From assembly GCA_016706545.1 (NCBI GenBank), contig JADJJK010000038.1, positions 1-64,000 on the forward strand: a DNA stretch of 64,000 nt, written 5' to 3'. The stretch comes from Myxococcales bacterium. GTDB taxonomy: Bacteria; Myxococcota_A; Polyangia; Haliangiales; Haliangiaceae. The notes beneath the pieces are model-generated. The model was not told the origin of the DNA, searched no databases, and saw only the letters and a list, made by a program, of their open reading frames with translations. The position numbers were made by a program, and so were the translations under genes. Shown here piece after piece: positions 10,350-24,710 of the stretch (the first letter of the stretch is position 1; every line of letters starts with the position of its first letter).

Positions 10350-11065
10350 CCCAGCGACTCCTCCTCCTGCTCGTCGCCTTCGGGCTGATCTTCGGGGCCG
10401 CGCTCGTCGCGCCCGACCTCGCGGACGCCCAGCCAACCGCCATCGATCTGCGCAAGGGTGGCGCCACCGGGCCCTCGCCAGACCTTCACCCGCACAGCGA
10501 CCTCGTCGAGGGCTCGGGCAAAGGCCTGGCGCTGCTGTTCTGGGCCTTCGCCGCGGCCACCGTCGGTGGCGCGCTGTTCGTGGTCACCCGGAAGAACCTC
10601 ATCGCCGCCGTCATGGGCATGGTCGGATCGTTTCTGGGCATCAGCGCGATCTACATGATGCTCTACGCGAGCTTCCTGTCCGTCATCCAGATGCTGGTCT
10701 ACGCGGGCGCGATCATGGTGCTGTTCGTGTTCGTCATCATGATCTTGAACCGCCCGGAGGACGATCCGATCGGCCGCACCGGCCGGCTCGGCAAGGTGCT
10801 CGCCGGGGTCGCCATCCTCTACCTGTTCGCGCGGCTGGCCTCGCTCCTCATGTCGGTGAGGCCACTGGACGCCGCCAGCGCCGCGGCGGTGCCCCCACCG
10901 GTAGATGGCAACGCCTGGGGCTCCACCAAGGCGGTGGGCATCGAGCTGTTCACCAACTACGTGTTCCCGTTCGAGGCCATCTCGATCTTGCTCCTGGTCG
11001 CGGTGGTGGGCGCCATCGCCATCGCCCGGCCGCTGCGCGACGACGCTGCGCAGGAGGGTGCCTGA
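10346..11065 (+). CDS. nuoJ: NADH-quinone oxidoreductase subunit J with N-terminal extension
   Basis: 239 residues. The NuoJ membrane domain starts near residue 57 and has five helices, with the diagnostic QMLVYAGAIMVLFVFVIMILN. Before it lies a 55-residue addition beginning with a signal-peptide-like helix (LLLLLVAFGLIFGAALVAP) and a polar segment, not seen in typical NuoJ (about 165-185 residues). The start overlaps the nuoF stop, so the extension appears translated. NuoJ belongs to the membrane arm; its third helix forms a pi-bulge coupling quinone reduction to proton pumping. nuoG, nuoH and nuoI, usually between F and J, are absent. Confidence 0.93.
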
Positions 11066-11068
11066 TTC

Positions 11069-11392
11069 ATGCTCAATGATGTCTTCTTCAACGTCGGCTA
11101 TGGCCACTTCCTGGTGCTGGCCGGAATGCTGTTCGTCATCGGGGTGGCCGGAGTCGTGGTGCGGCGCAACGCGCTCATCATGATGATGAGCATCGAGCTG
11201 ATGCTCAACGCCGCCAACATGACGCTCCTCACGTTCTCCCGGATGTGGGGCAATGGCTCCGGTCACGCTTTCGCGCTGATCGTGATCGCCGTCGCCGCCG
11301 CGGAGGCCGCGGTGGGTCTGGCGATCGTGGTCGCAGTCTTCCGCGGCCGGCGTCACATCGACGTCGACCGCCTCAACACGCTGCGTAGCTAG
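11069..11392 (+). CDS. nuoK: NADH-quinone oxidoreductase subunit K
   Basis: 107 residues, three transmembrane helices. The conserved membrane Glu occurs in MMSIELMLNAANM (helix 2) and the later AAAEAAVGLAIVVAVFR provides the second (helix 3); both are part of the proton path. Starts 3 nt after nuoJ ends. Confidence 0.96.
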   Translation: MLNDVFFNVGYGHFLVLAGMLFVIGVAGVVVRRNALIMMMSIELMLNAANMTLLTFSRMWGNGSGHAFALIVIAVAAAEAAVGLAIVVAVFRGRRHIDVDRLNTLRS

Positions 11393-11399
11393 GGCCGAC

Positions 11400-13742
<2,343 letters not shown>

Positions 13743-13746
13743 GACC

Positions 13747-15455
<1,709 letters not shown>

Positions 15456-15459
<4 letters not shown>

Positions 15460-16898
15460 GTACCTTCAACGTCGGCGACCTGGGCTACATGGTGCCCTAT
15501 CTGATCCTGGCGATCGCCGGGATGCTGGTGGTCATGGCCGAGGCCTTCTTCAAGGGCTCCGACCGCAGCGCGCTCTCCGGCCTGACCGTGGTGGGCGCGC
15601 TGGCGTCCACCGTCTCGTCCATCATCCTGGTGCGGCAGCTTGGCGCCGATGAGCGGCACGTGCTGCTCGGCGGCATGCTGGTCGCCGACCGGATGTCCTA
15701 CGTGCTGGCCGCGGTGTTCGCGGCCACCACGGCGGCGACGGCGCTGATCTCGCCGGCGCACCAGCGCGAGCACGGCTGGCAGAACGGCGAGTACTACGGC
15801 GTCATGCTGCTGTCGGCGTCGGGCATGGTCATGCTGGCCCACGCTTCGGATCTTTGCACGGTGTTCCTGGGCGTGGAGACCATGTCCATCGGCGTCTACG
15901 TCATGACCGGCCTGCGCCGCCGCTCCAAGCGCGGCAACGAGGCCGCGCTCAAGTACTTCCTGATGGGCGCGTTCGCCACCGGCTTTCTGCTCTACGGGAC
16001 CTCCAACCTCTTGCGCATGCAGAGCGCGCTCGCCTCCACCAGCAACCCCGGGCTGGTGGTGGCTGGCGGGTTCTTGCTGGTGATCGCTTTCGGGTTCAAG
16101 GTCGCGGCGGTCCCCTTCCACATGTGGGCGCCGGACGCTTACGAGGGCGCGCCCTCGCCGGTGACCGCGTTCATGGCCGCCGCCGTCAAGGCCGGCGCCG
16201 TGGCCGCGATGCTGCGCTTGTTTGGCACCGCGCTCGGCGGTGACGTGCTGCCGTTCGGTACGCTCGGCTGGGCCAGCCCGCTGGTGGTCATCGCCGCCCT
16301 CACCATCACGTTTGGCAACATCGCCGCGGTTCGCCAGGAGAACCTCAAGCGCATGCTGGCGTACTCGTCCATTTCGCACGGCGGCGTGCTGCTGGTGGGC
16401 CTGGCCGCGCTGGGGCTCGGCTCCGCCACCGCGGACAGCGCCATCGTGTTCTATCTGATCGCTTATTGCGTCACCACCATCGGCGCCTTCTCCGTCATCA
16501 TCTATGTGGGCAGCGCCAAGCGCGAGCGCCTCCTGGTGGAAGACTGGGCGGGGCTGGCAGGTCGGCACCCGGCTGCGGCGCTGGCCATGACCGTGTGTCT
16601 GCTGTCGCTGGGTGGCATGCCTCCCACGGGCGGCTTCTTCGCCAAGTTCTATCTGTTCAAGGCGGCCACCGAGGTCTATGACGGTCAGCTCCTGTGGCTG
16701 GTGGTGATCGGTGTGGTCAACTCCGCGGTCAGCATCTACTACTACCTGCGCATCGTGACCGCGATGTACTTCCGCGAGGCCAACGAGCCGTTCTCGCCCA
16801 CGCGCTCGACCGCGCTGGTGCTGGTGATGGGGCTGTGCGCGGCGCTGGTGCTGGAGCTCGGCCTCATGCCTGGCTTCTGGCTGCGCCTGGTTGGATAG
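15456..16898 (+). CDS. nuoN: NADH-quinone oxidoreductase subunit N
   Basis: 480 residues, the usual size, with about 14 helices. Third antiporter-like subunit: KYFLMGAFATGFLLYG, VPFHMWAPDAYEGAPSPVTAFMAAAVKAGA and MLAYSSISHGG are the conserved channel segments. Last gene of the operon; 66 bp separate it from the glucanotransferase on the same strand, so read-through is possible. Confidence 0.97.
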
Positions 16899-16964
16899 GT
16901 TCTCGGCGTCGCGCGAGGCCGGCGTGGCACCGGCCTTGGCCCTTTGCTCAGGATGAGGTAGCGC

Positions 16965-19163
16965 ATGAAGCGAACTGGAGCTGCTGGGTCCGCCGTTGCT
17001 CAGGAGGTGGCCGCGCTCTGCGATGCCATCGGCCTGGACATCAGCTACGTCGGCTGGCGCGGAGATCCCGTGTCGGCCAAGCCGGAGGCCATCTTGGCGC
17101 TGCTTCGCGCGCTGGGGCCGGGCTTTGGCTTCGAGCTGGGCGAAGGCGCCAGCGCCGCCGAGCTCGAGGAGGCCGCCACGGCGGTGGAGCGGGGCCAGTG
17201 GTACCGCGGGCCCCTGGTGGAGGTGGCCTGGGGCGGCGAGGGCGTGCTGTTGATGCCGGTGCGCGCCAGCGTCGATGGCGACTGGCACCTGGAGCTGCGC
17301 TGCGAGTCGGGCCACACGGCCACCGCCAGCGGGCGGCTGTTCGTCTTGCCGGCCACCGAGCACCGAGAGTTCGACGGCGAGGTGTGGTGCAAGCGGGCCA
17401 TCCCGCTGCCGCTTCGTGGCGAGCTCGGCGTGCATGAGGTGCGCTGGGAGGTGCGCGGGCAGCGCGGCGTCACGACCGTGATCTCCGCGCCGGAGCGAGC
17501 GGTCGATCGCGCCGGTGACGGCAAGTCCTGGGGCGTGTTTGCGCCGCTCTACGGCCTGCGCTCGGCGCGGTCAGGCGCGACCGGCGATCTGGAGACGATG
17601 TCCGCGCTCCGGCGCTGGATCAGTGAGCGCGGCGGCTCATACGTCGGCACCTTGCCGATCTTGGCGCAGTTCCTCGACGAGGCCTACAACGTCAGCCCCT
17701 ACGGGCCGGCGAGCCGCCTGTTCTGGAACGAGCTGTACGTGGCCCTCACCCCGCCGTCGCAGCTTGGCGCGACCGCGCGAGCGCAGCTCACCTCCCTGGC
17801 GGGCTCGTTCTCCCAGGAACGCGCGCGGCTCGCGACGTTGCCCACCGTGGACTACCGGGCGCAGTACGCCTGGAAGCGGCGCTGGATCGATCAGGTGGCC
17901 GCCGAGTGCTTGTCGGTGGGCGAGGCGCGGGCGGCCATCGAGCGCTGGGCCGCCACCGTGCCGGTGTTCGACTACGCGATGTTTCGCGCGTTCGGCGAGA
18001 TGGAAGGGCGGAGCTGGCACACCTGGGCCACCGGGCGCGATGGGATCGCCATCGCCCGCAGCCTCGAAGACGCGACCCGGCTTGGTGCTGACGCCGGCCG
18101 GGTGTGGAGCCACGTGGTCGCGCAGTGGATGATGCACGAGCAGCTCACTGCAGAGGCGGCGGACCGCGCTCACGAAGCGGGGCTGTATCTGGATCTGCCC
18201 GTGGGCGTCAACGGCGACGCCTACGAGGTGTGGCGGCACCGCGACTTGTTCGTCGGCGCCGCGTCGGTGGGCGCGCCGCCCGACGCCTTGTTCCTGGGCG
18301 GGCAGGAGTGGGGGTTGCCGCCGATCCACCCTCAGGTCAGCCGCGCCACCGGTCATCAATATCTGCGCGCCTGCCTGCGGCACCACATGGAGGCCGCCTC
18401 GATGCTGCGCATCGATCACGTGATGGGCCTGCATCGGCTGTACTGCGTGCCGCGCGGGTTCGGCGCCACCGACGGCGTCTACGTGCGGTACCCCAAGGAC
18501 GAGCTGTACGCGCTGGTCACGCTGGAGTCGCATCTCCACGGCTGCGCGGTGGTGGGGGAGGACCTGGGCACCGTGCCGCCTGCCGTGCCGCCCGCCTTGA
18601 AGCGCCACAACGTCGCCCGGCTCTGGGTCTCGCAGTTCGAGATCCCCGAGGTCGTCGGCAAGGCGCCGCGGCGCTCGCCCGAGGCGGTGGTGGCGTCGTT
18701 TGGCACCCACGACATGGCGACCTTCTCCGGGTGGTGGCACGGCGCGGATCTCGCCGATCGCTGCGCGCTGGGGCTCATCGACGACGAGGAGAAGGCGCGC
18801 CAGATGGCGCAGCGCGCGAACCAGTGCGCGGCGCTCGTGGCGTACGTGGACGCCGAGGCGCTCGCGCCGGCAGCGCTTCCGGACCAGGAGCGCGCCATGG
18901 TCGGGGCCACGCTCGATCTTGCGCGCGGCCCCTCCGAGGTGGTCCTGGTGACGCTGGAGGACCTGTGGCTCGAGGGCGCGCCGCAGAACGTGCCCGGGAC
19001 CTATCATGAGCGTCCCAACTGGCTGCGCCCGCTGGCGTACAGCTCGGAGCAGCTCGGCATCGAGCCCGGCCCCGCCGCGTCGAGCGCACCCGAGGCGGCA
19101 GCGCGGATGTCGCTGCTCGAGACCGTCGCGCGCGTGCGCTCTTCGTCGAGCGGCGATAGCTAG
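16965..19163 (+). CDS. malQ: 4-alpha-glucanotransferase (GH77 amylomaltase)
   Basis: 732 residues. Transfers alpha-1,4-glucan segments between acceptors in the cytosol. GH77 signatures are in order: YNVSPYGPASRLFWNELYVA near residue 241, the nucleophile Asp in MLRIDHVMGLHRLY near 480, the acid/base Glu in VVGEDLGTVP near 525, and the third Asp in SFGTHDMATFSGWW near 580. About 170 N-terminal residues form an added beta domain, as in larger MalQ proteins. Followed by another glucan enzyme, suggesting glycogen or maltodextrin turnover. Confidence 0.93.
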   Translation: MKRTGAAGSAVAQEVAALCDAIGLDISYVGWRGDPVSAKPEAILALLRALGPGFGFELGEGASAAELEEAATAVERGQWYRGPLVEVAWGGEGVLLMPVRASVDGDWHLELRCESGHTATASGRLFVLPATEHREFDGEVWCKRAIPLPLRGELGVHEVRWEVRGQRGVTTVISAPERAVDRAGDGKSWGVFAPLYGLRSARSGATGDLETMSALRRWISERGGSYVGTLPILAQFLDEAYNVSPYGPASRLFWNELYVALTPPSQLGATARAQLTSLAGSFSQERARLATLPTVDYRAQYAWKRRWIDQVAAECLSVGEARAAIERWAATVPVFDYAMFRAFGEMEGRSWHTWATGRDGIAIARSLEDATRLGADAGRVWSHVVAQWMMHEQLTAEAADRAHEAGLYLDLPVGVNGDAYEVWRHRDLFVGAASVGAPPDALFLGGQEWGLPPIHPQVSRATGHQYLRACLRHHMEAASMLRIDHVMGLHRLYCVPRGFGATDGVYVRYPKDELYALVTLESHLHGCAVVGEDLGTVPPAVPPALKRHNVARLWVSQFEIPEVVGKAPRRSPEAVVASFGTHDMATFSGWWHGADLADRCALGLIDDEEKARQMAQRANQCAALVAYVDAEALAPAALPDQERAMVGATLDLARGPSEVVLVTLEDLWLEGAPQNVPGTYHERPNWLRPLAYSSEQLGIEPGPAASSAPEAAARMSLLETVARVRSSSSGDS

Positions 19164-19250
19164 GCGAGCGGCGTCTTTGGCACCGGGGCATCGTGGCCCC
19201 GGGGCACCGAGCACCGACGATCGATCCGACCATAGATCCGACCACGCTGA

Positions 19251-19296
19251 TGTGATCGCGGCGACCGCGTACGGCCAAACGTTGGCGCCGATCACA
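19251..19296 (+). promoter_or_regulatory. Long inverted repeat upstream of the GH13 gene
   Basis: TGTGATCGCGGCG at 19251-19263 is complementary, with one bulged base, to CGCCGATCACA at 19286-19296, with a 22-nt loop between. It lies in the 242-bp gap between the two glucan enzyme genes. It may be an RNA hairpin (terminator or leader) or paired binding sites. Confidence 0.35.
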
Positions 19297-19405
19297 GTCC
19301 GGCGCTCGTGCTTCATCGTCGCCAGAATGTTTCGCGGCGGCGCTTGCTCGTGGCCCCTCGCGCGTGCTGTAACTCGCCGCAACCGGAGGTCGAGGGCCAG
19401 GGTTC

Positions 19406-21181
19406 GTGCCGCTGCCTCGCCGCCGCTCGATCCGCGGCTCTTGCGCGCGCGGCCTTTCTGGAACGCGAGGACCCTTGCCTGGACTGCGCATCCTCAACGT
19501 CAACCCCCGGCAGGCGGGGCCGGTGTCGCGCTGGCACCAGGTGCTGGAGCTCGCCGAGCGCACCGGGTTCAACGCGATCTGGCTCAATCCGTTTCACCGC
19601 GCCTGCGCGCTGCCGTTCGCGGAGGGTGGGCGGCAGCGGCTGCGCAGCCTGTACGCGATCCGCGATCACCACGCCATCGACGAGGCGGTGAGCTGCGGCG
19701 ACCCGCGCGAGGATCTGGCGGCGCTGCGCGAGGTGATGGCGCACGCCCGCCGGCTCAAGCTCCGGGTGATGGTCGACCTGGTGCTCAATCATGTCGCGCT
19801 CGACCACCCGCTGGTGGCCGCCGAGTCCCAGCAGCTCCGCGCGTTGCAGGCCGAGCCGGGCTGGCACCTGGTGCGCGCCGCGTCGGGGGAGATCGTCGCG
19901 CTGGCCGCTCCAGGCGCCACGGTGCCCTTGCTGTTCGCGCGCAACGACGCCCTCGAGGCGACCGACTTTGACGGCACCACGGGGTACGACAACGCGCAGC
20001 TAAACTTCGCGTCCCAAGAGGCGCGGCGCTTCTTCTTGGGGCAGCCGGAAGCGGAGGTCGGCTTCTGGAAGCGCCTCGTCGACTTCTATCTCGAGCTCGG
20101 CATCGGCGGGTTCCGCTGCGACATGGCCTATCGCGTCCCGGCGAGCTGGTGGCAGGAGATCATCGATCACGCGAGGCGGCGCGAGCCGGACGTGGTGTTC
20201 CTCGGGGAGACCCTGGGCGGCAAGGACCTGAACCTGCAGCTCGCGGACGCGCAGCTCACCAGTCCCGAAGGGCCGCGGCCGGCGTTCGACCTGGTGATGC
20301 TCAGCACGTCGTGGTGGGACATGAAGGCGCCGTGGTTGCAGGACGAGATCACGGTGACCCATCGCATCGCGCTGCACGGCGGGGCGGGCTCGCCAGACAA
20401 CCACGATCTGGAGCAGACGCTGGCGCAGCAGCAGCTCCAGGCGCTGCGCACCGCGTACCCGCCGCACGGCGACCGCGACGAGCAAGCGATCCAGCGCGTG
20501 GTCGCGGCGCTGTGTGTCCGCAACTACGCGGTGGCGGCGGTGGTGGGCAGCTCGGTCTACGCCACGCTGGGTTACCTGTTTTGCCTCGATCAGACCACCG
20601 TGTTCTGGGACCCTGAGCTCCTGGAGCGGCTGGAGCGCGACCAGGCGGCGCGCCAGGACCTCTCTCATCCGCTGAACCTGCGGCGCCCGATCTCGGCGAT
20701 AAACGGGTTCCTGCGCTGCCTGCCGCTGGCGCGCGCCAGGGTGGCGCTGGCCTCGCCTCCTCGCGCCCACGACCCTGGCGGCGACGACCTGGTCGGGTTC
20801 GAGGTCCTCCTGCACGAGCTGACGAGCGGCGACGAGCTTGGCCGGATCGCGGTCGCGGTCGACCGCCGGCACGAGGCGGGGCGGCTCGCCCCGTCGACCG
20901 ACCTGGCGGCGGAGACCGCCGCGCTGGTCGAGGTGCTGCGCCAGGTCTGGCCGGACGCCGCGACGGCGCGGGGCGGGGCGCTGTGGTCAGCTCCGCCGCC
21001 ATGGGCCGCGCGCGACGCCGACCAGCGCGAGGGTCCCGCGCTGGCCTGGCAGCGGCGATCCGCGGACGGCGCGGTGTGGCTCGAGACGCCCCTCTTGCTG
21101 GCGTGCTTCGTGGCGTCGCCGCCGCCTGCGTCCGACGCGGTTATCCGCCAAGAGCCCTTTCCAGGCCAAGAACGCGCCTAG
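19406..21181 (+). CDS. GH13 alpha-amylase-family enzyme
   Basis: About 591 residues from the first ATG. The true start may be slightly later, since homology-like text begins at LRILNVNPRQAG near residue 27. TIM-barrel motifs: VMVDLVLNHVALDHP near residue 123, nucleophile Asp in GIGGFRCDMAYRVP near 237, acid/base Glu in VVFLGETLGG near 267, and the stabilising Asp in GSPDNHDLEQTL near 333. The layout and the 'NVNPRQAG...RTGFNAIWLNPF' opening recall the GlgE/maltosyltransferase branch of GH13, but this is not firm and the specific reaction is unknown. Downstream of malQ, so alpha-glucan metabolism is likely. Confidence 0.8.
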   Translation: MPLPRRRSIRGSCARGLSGTRGPLPGLRILNVNPRQAGPVSRWHQVLELAERTGFNAIWLNPFHRACALPFAEGGRQRLRSLYAIRDHHAIDEAVSCGDPREDLAALREVMAHARRLKLRVMVDLVLNHVALDHPLVAAESQQLRALQAEPGWHLVRAASGEIVALAAPGATVPLLFARNDALEATDFDGTTGYDNAQLNFASQEARRFFLGQPEAEVGFWKRLVDFYLELGIGGFRCDMAYRVPASWWQEIIDHARRREPDVVFLGETLGGKDLNLQLADAQLTSPEGPRPAFDLVMLSTSWWDMKAPWLQDEITVTHRIALHGGAGSPDNHDLEQTLAQQQLQALRTAYPPHGDRDEQAIQRVVAALCVRNYAVAAVVGSSVYATLGYLFCLDQTTVFWDPELLERLERDQAARQDLSHPLNLRRPISAINGFLRCLPLARARVALASPPRAHDPGGDDLVGFEVLLHELTSGDELGRIAVAVDRRHEAGRLAPSTDLAAETAALVEVLRQVWPDAATARGGALWSAPPPWAARDADQREGPALAWQRRSADGAVWLETPLLLACFVASPPPASDAVIRQEPFPGQERA

Positions 21182-21198
21182 GGCGCACGGAGTTCATC

Positions 21199-23284
21199 AT
21201 GCTGAGTCGCGAACAACACCAGATCTTGACCGAGCAAGGAGCGTTGCACCTGCCGGCCTTCTTTAGCCCGGCTGAGAGCCAGCGCCTGGTCGAGGAGGCG
21301 CAGGTCATCATGAGCCAGCCGGCGTTGATGAGCCCGCGCGATGAGTCGTTCTACGCGCGGTACGGCGCTGACAACGCGACCTTCGTCAACCAGCACGCGC
21401 ACGGGGCGTTGCTGGGCAGCCTGGTCGAGGGCCCGCGGCTCGCGTCGCTGGCGAGCAGCCTGTTTCCGCACGGCGCCGCGTTTCACATGAGCCTCGTGCA
21501 GCTCAGCGAGCCGGGGCGGCGGCAGGGGATCTCGTGGCACCAGGACGTGGATCCGTCGCAGCACGAGGGCGCGCTCTACAACTTCCTCATCTACCCCGAG
21601 GACCTGACGCTCGAGAGCGGGCCGCTGGTCTACGTGCCGGGGAGCCATCGCGCTGGCAGGTTGCCTCCGGGCGACCACTACGGGGCGTTGCCGGGGCAGC
21701 GAGAGCTGGTGGCGCGGGCGGGAGATCTGGCGATCGTCCACGGCACCTTGTTTCACTGCGTGCCGCGCAACCAGACCGGGCGGCGCCGGTTCTCGATCAA
21801 CCTGCGCTTTCGCGACGCGCGGGTGCGCGCCGATCAGATGACGGTAGGCGTGTATCGCAACGGCAAGTTCGACTACGGCAAGGGCGCGCCGGTGCAGGAT
21901 CCCGCGAGCGGTCGCAACGGCGCGGCCGGCCCGGCTGGCGCGCCGGCGGCGTCCGTCGCGGACACCTTGCCCGCCGCGCCGCAAAGCGGCGCCATGGCCA
22001 GGCTCCTGGAGCGGGAGCGGGCGCTCCTCACCACCGGCATGACGCCGGGCTTCCTGGCGGCGCCGCGGGTGTTCTCCCACGGCCGCGGCGTGCGCCTCTA
22101 TGACGTCGAGGGCGCCGAGTACTTCGACTTCTCCGCCGGGACGTTCACCAACGCCACCGGGCACTGCCACCCGCGGGTCGTCTCGTTCATGCAGGAGCGG
22201 GTGGCCGACCTGTGGAACATCCATGACTACGCCTCGCCGTATCGGGCCTCGCTGCTGCAGCAGCTCGACGAGCTGACGCCGCCGCAGATCGACACCTTCG
22301 AGTTCTACTCGGGCGGCACCGAGACCATCGAGGCTGGGCTGCGCGCGCTGTCCTCGGTGCTGCCGGAGGGCCGCAAGGGGCTCTGCACCTTCAAGCAGGG
22401 CTACCACGGCAAGACCCTGGGCTCGCGGTCGCTGGTCGGCTGGGCCATGCCCGGAGAGCAGCTCTCGCCTCACCCGATGCTGGACTTCCCCAACTGCTAT
22501 CGCTGTCCCTTTGGCAAGGCGCCTGCGAGCTGCGACAAGGGAGTGCGTGGCGCAGCTCGAGCAAACCGTCGGCGAGAGCCCAGGTCTTGGCGCCGTGGTG
22601 ATCGAGCCCATCCTGGGCGCTGGAGGCGTGATCAGCCCGCCCGCGGGCTACCTGGAGCGCTTGCAGGAGCTCTGTCGCGAGCGCGGGGTGCTGCTGTTCG
22701 TCGACGAGATCTGCGTGGGGTTTGGCCGCACCGGGCGAGACTTTGGCATGCAGCACTACGGCCTCACGCCGGACCTCATGGCCTTCGCCAAGGGCATGGC
22801 CTCCGGCTTTCCGGCGATGGTGCTGGGCGGGCGGCGCGAGCTGATGACCCGGCCGCCGTTTGGTAGCCCTGGCGGCGCGTCGACGACCTTCGGCGGCAAT
22901 CCGCTGGCGATCGCGGCGATGCACGTCACGCTGGAGGTGTACCGCGAGGAGCGCCTGTGCCAGAACGCCGCCGCGCTGGAGCCGGTGCTGGCGGCCCGGC
23001 TCACCGAGATGGCCGCGCGCTACCCCGAGATCGGGCAGGCCCGCGTACGAGGCCTGTTCGCCTGTCTGGATCTGGTCAAGGATCCCATCAGCAAGGAGCC
23101 AGACGATGCCTTTGGCCTGGCCTTGCACCGCGAGTGCATGGCGCTGGGGCTCAAGACCTTCGCGTTTGGTCACATCTTCCGGATCGCCCCGCCGCTGACC
23201 ATCACCGCCGCCGAGCTGCATCAGGGGCTTGACCGGGTGGAGCGCGCGCTCGGTCAGATGAGCCGCGCGGCGCGGGCGGCATGA
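21199..23284 (+). CDS. PhyH-family dioxygenase fused to a class III aminotransferase, frame break at about 22540
   Basis: Removing one G from the GGG at 22539-22541 gives about 694 residues. Residues 1-235 are a phytanoyl-CoA-dioxygenase-type 2-oxoglutarate/Fe(II) oxygenase with WHQD (HxD) and a distal His/Arg pair in FHCVPRNQTGRRRFS. A linker of about 30 residues leads to a fold-type I, class III PLP aminotransferase: NCYRCPFG, then LLFVDEICVGFGRTG and Lys of FAKGMASGFPAM as Schiff-base lysine. Before the break the frame reads to FGKAPASCDK; after it the other frame resumes at ECVAQLEQT, which is exactly the family sequence. Its ATG at 21199 has an ACGGAG site. The stop overlaps the MATE gene. 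Substrates unknown; oxidation and transamination of the same amino-acid-like compound is an inference. Confidence 0.85.
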
Positions 23285-24672
23285 GCGCGCCACAGGCTGG
23301 CTTCTTTCGCCGGACCCTCGCCGACCGGCCGTTTCTGGCCAGCGCGCTGGCCCTGGCGGTGCCGATCTCGCTGCAGCACGTGCTGACCTCGCTGTTCTCG
23401 TTGCTCGACGTGGTGATGCTCGGCCAGGTCGGGGACGTCGCGGTCGCGTCAGCGGCGCTGGGCGGCAAGCTCTACGGCGTGCTGTCCCTGGTGATGTCCG
23501 GCGTGGGTGGCGGGGTCGCGATCTTCGCCGCCCAGTACTGGGGCAAGCAGGATCGCGAGGGGGTGGCCCGCGTGCTCGGCGTCGGCTTGCGCTTCGCGCT
23601 CGGCGCGGCGCTGCCGGTCTCGCTGCTGTCGTGGATCGCGCCGTACTGGCTGATCTCGCAGTTCTCGCACGATCCGGCGCTGATCTCGTCGGCGGGGGGC
23701 TTTCTCCGCGTGCTGGCGCTTGGCTTTCCGCTGGCCGCGGTGACCGCCACGTTCGCGGCGGCGGCGCGGGCCACCGACGCGGTGCGCGCCCCGCTGGTGG
23801 CCAGCGTCACCGGGTTGTGCGTCAACCTGGCCTGCAACTACCTGCTCATCTCCGGGCGGCTGGGGTTGCCCGCGCTGGGCGCCCAGGGCGCAGCCATCGG
23901 CACGGCGGTGGCGCGGGTCGTGGAGTGCGGCTTGCTCCTCTCGATCTTGTACGGCACGCGGCGTGGCGCGGCGCCGGCCCTGACCGCCATGCTGCGGGTG
24001 CCGAGCTTCCTGGTCCGGCGCTTCTCCTCGCTGGTGTGGCCACTGGCCTTCAACGAGCTGCTGTGGTCGCTTGGCCTGTTCATCTACTACGTGGTCTACG
24101 CGCGGATGGGCACCTCGCAGCTCGCCGCGGTCAGCATGGTCGGCCCCATCGAGTCGATCTGCATCGACCTGTTCGTCGGGTTTGGCAGCGCCTGCGCCAT
24201 CGTGCTGGGGCGCGAACTCGGCGCCGGCCGTCCGGAACGCGCGTACGAGTACGCCTGGCGGTTTGCGGTGCTGGGGCCGCTGCTGGCCGTCCTGGTCGGG
24301 GGCGTGGTGTTGCTGCTGCGCGATCCGATCTTGTCGCTGTTCGACGGCGTGGGCGCCGCGTCGCTCGCCAGCGGCCGGGACATCCTGTTCATCATCGCGG
24401 TGACGCTGTGGTTCAAGGTGTTCAATATGGTCGCCTGCATGGGCATCCTGCGCAGCGGCGGCGACACCCGCTTCGTCCTGGTGTTCGACGTCGGGGCGAT
24501 CTGGGTCATCGGCATCCCGGCCGCCATCCTCGCCGGCCTGGTGTTCGAGCTGCCGGTGGCGTGGGTCTTCGCGATCATCCTGGTCGAGGAGTTCGCGAAG
24601 TTCTTCATCTGGAGCTGGCGCATCCGATCGAGGCGCTGGCTCAACAGCTTGGTGGGCGACGAGCCTGCCTAG
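23281..24672 (+). CDS. MATE-family efflux transporter
   Basis: 463 residues with 12 predicted helices in two homologous halves, as in MATE multidrug/metabolite exporters. The N-half has ISLQHVLTSLFSLLDVVMLGQVGDVAVASAAL, typical of MATE helix 1-2; the C-half repeats the pattern from FNELLWSLGLFIYYVVYARMG. Start overlaps the stop of the oxygenase-aminotransferase gene, so they are co-translated; it may export that enzyme's product. It is driven by Na+ or H+ in the family. Confidence 0.9.
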   Translation: MSAPQAGFFRRTLADRPFLASALALAVPISLQHVLTSLFSLLDVVMLGQVGDVAVASAALGGKLYGVLSLVMSGVGGGVAIFAAQYWGKQDREGVARVLGVGLRFALGAALPVSLLSWIAPYWLISQFSHDPALISSAGGFLRVLALGFPLAAVTATFAAAARATDAVRAPLVASVTGLCVNLACNYLLISGRLGLPALGAQGAAIGTAVARVVECGLLLSILYGTRRGAAPALTAMLRVPSFLVRRFSSLVWPLAFNELLWSLGLFIYYVVYARMGTSQLAAVSMVGPIESICIDLFVGFGSACAIVLGRELGAGRPERAYEYAWRFAVLGPLLAVLVGGVVLLLRDPILSLFDGVGAASLASGRDILFIIAVTLWFKVFNMVACMGILRSGGDTRFVLVFDVGAIWVIGIPAAILAGLVFELPVAWVFAIILVEEFAKFFIWSWRIRSRRWLNSLVGDEPA

Positions 24673-24680
24673 CAGGCTCG
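24660..24680 (+). terminator. Hairpin at the end of the MATE gene
   Basis: CGAGCCTGC, loop CTA, GCAGGCTCG: a perfect 9-bp stem spanning the MATE stop codon. There is no T-run after it, so it may be a weak or factor-assisted terminator for the convergent gene pair. Confidence 0.35.
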
Positions 24681-24710
24681 CTGTCGCCGCTCGCGGGTCT
24701 GTCGCTTTGG

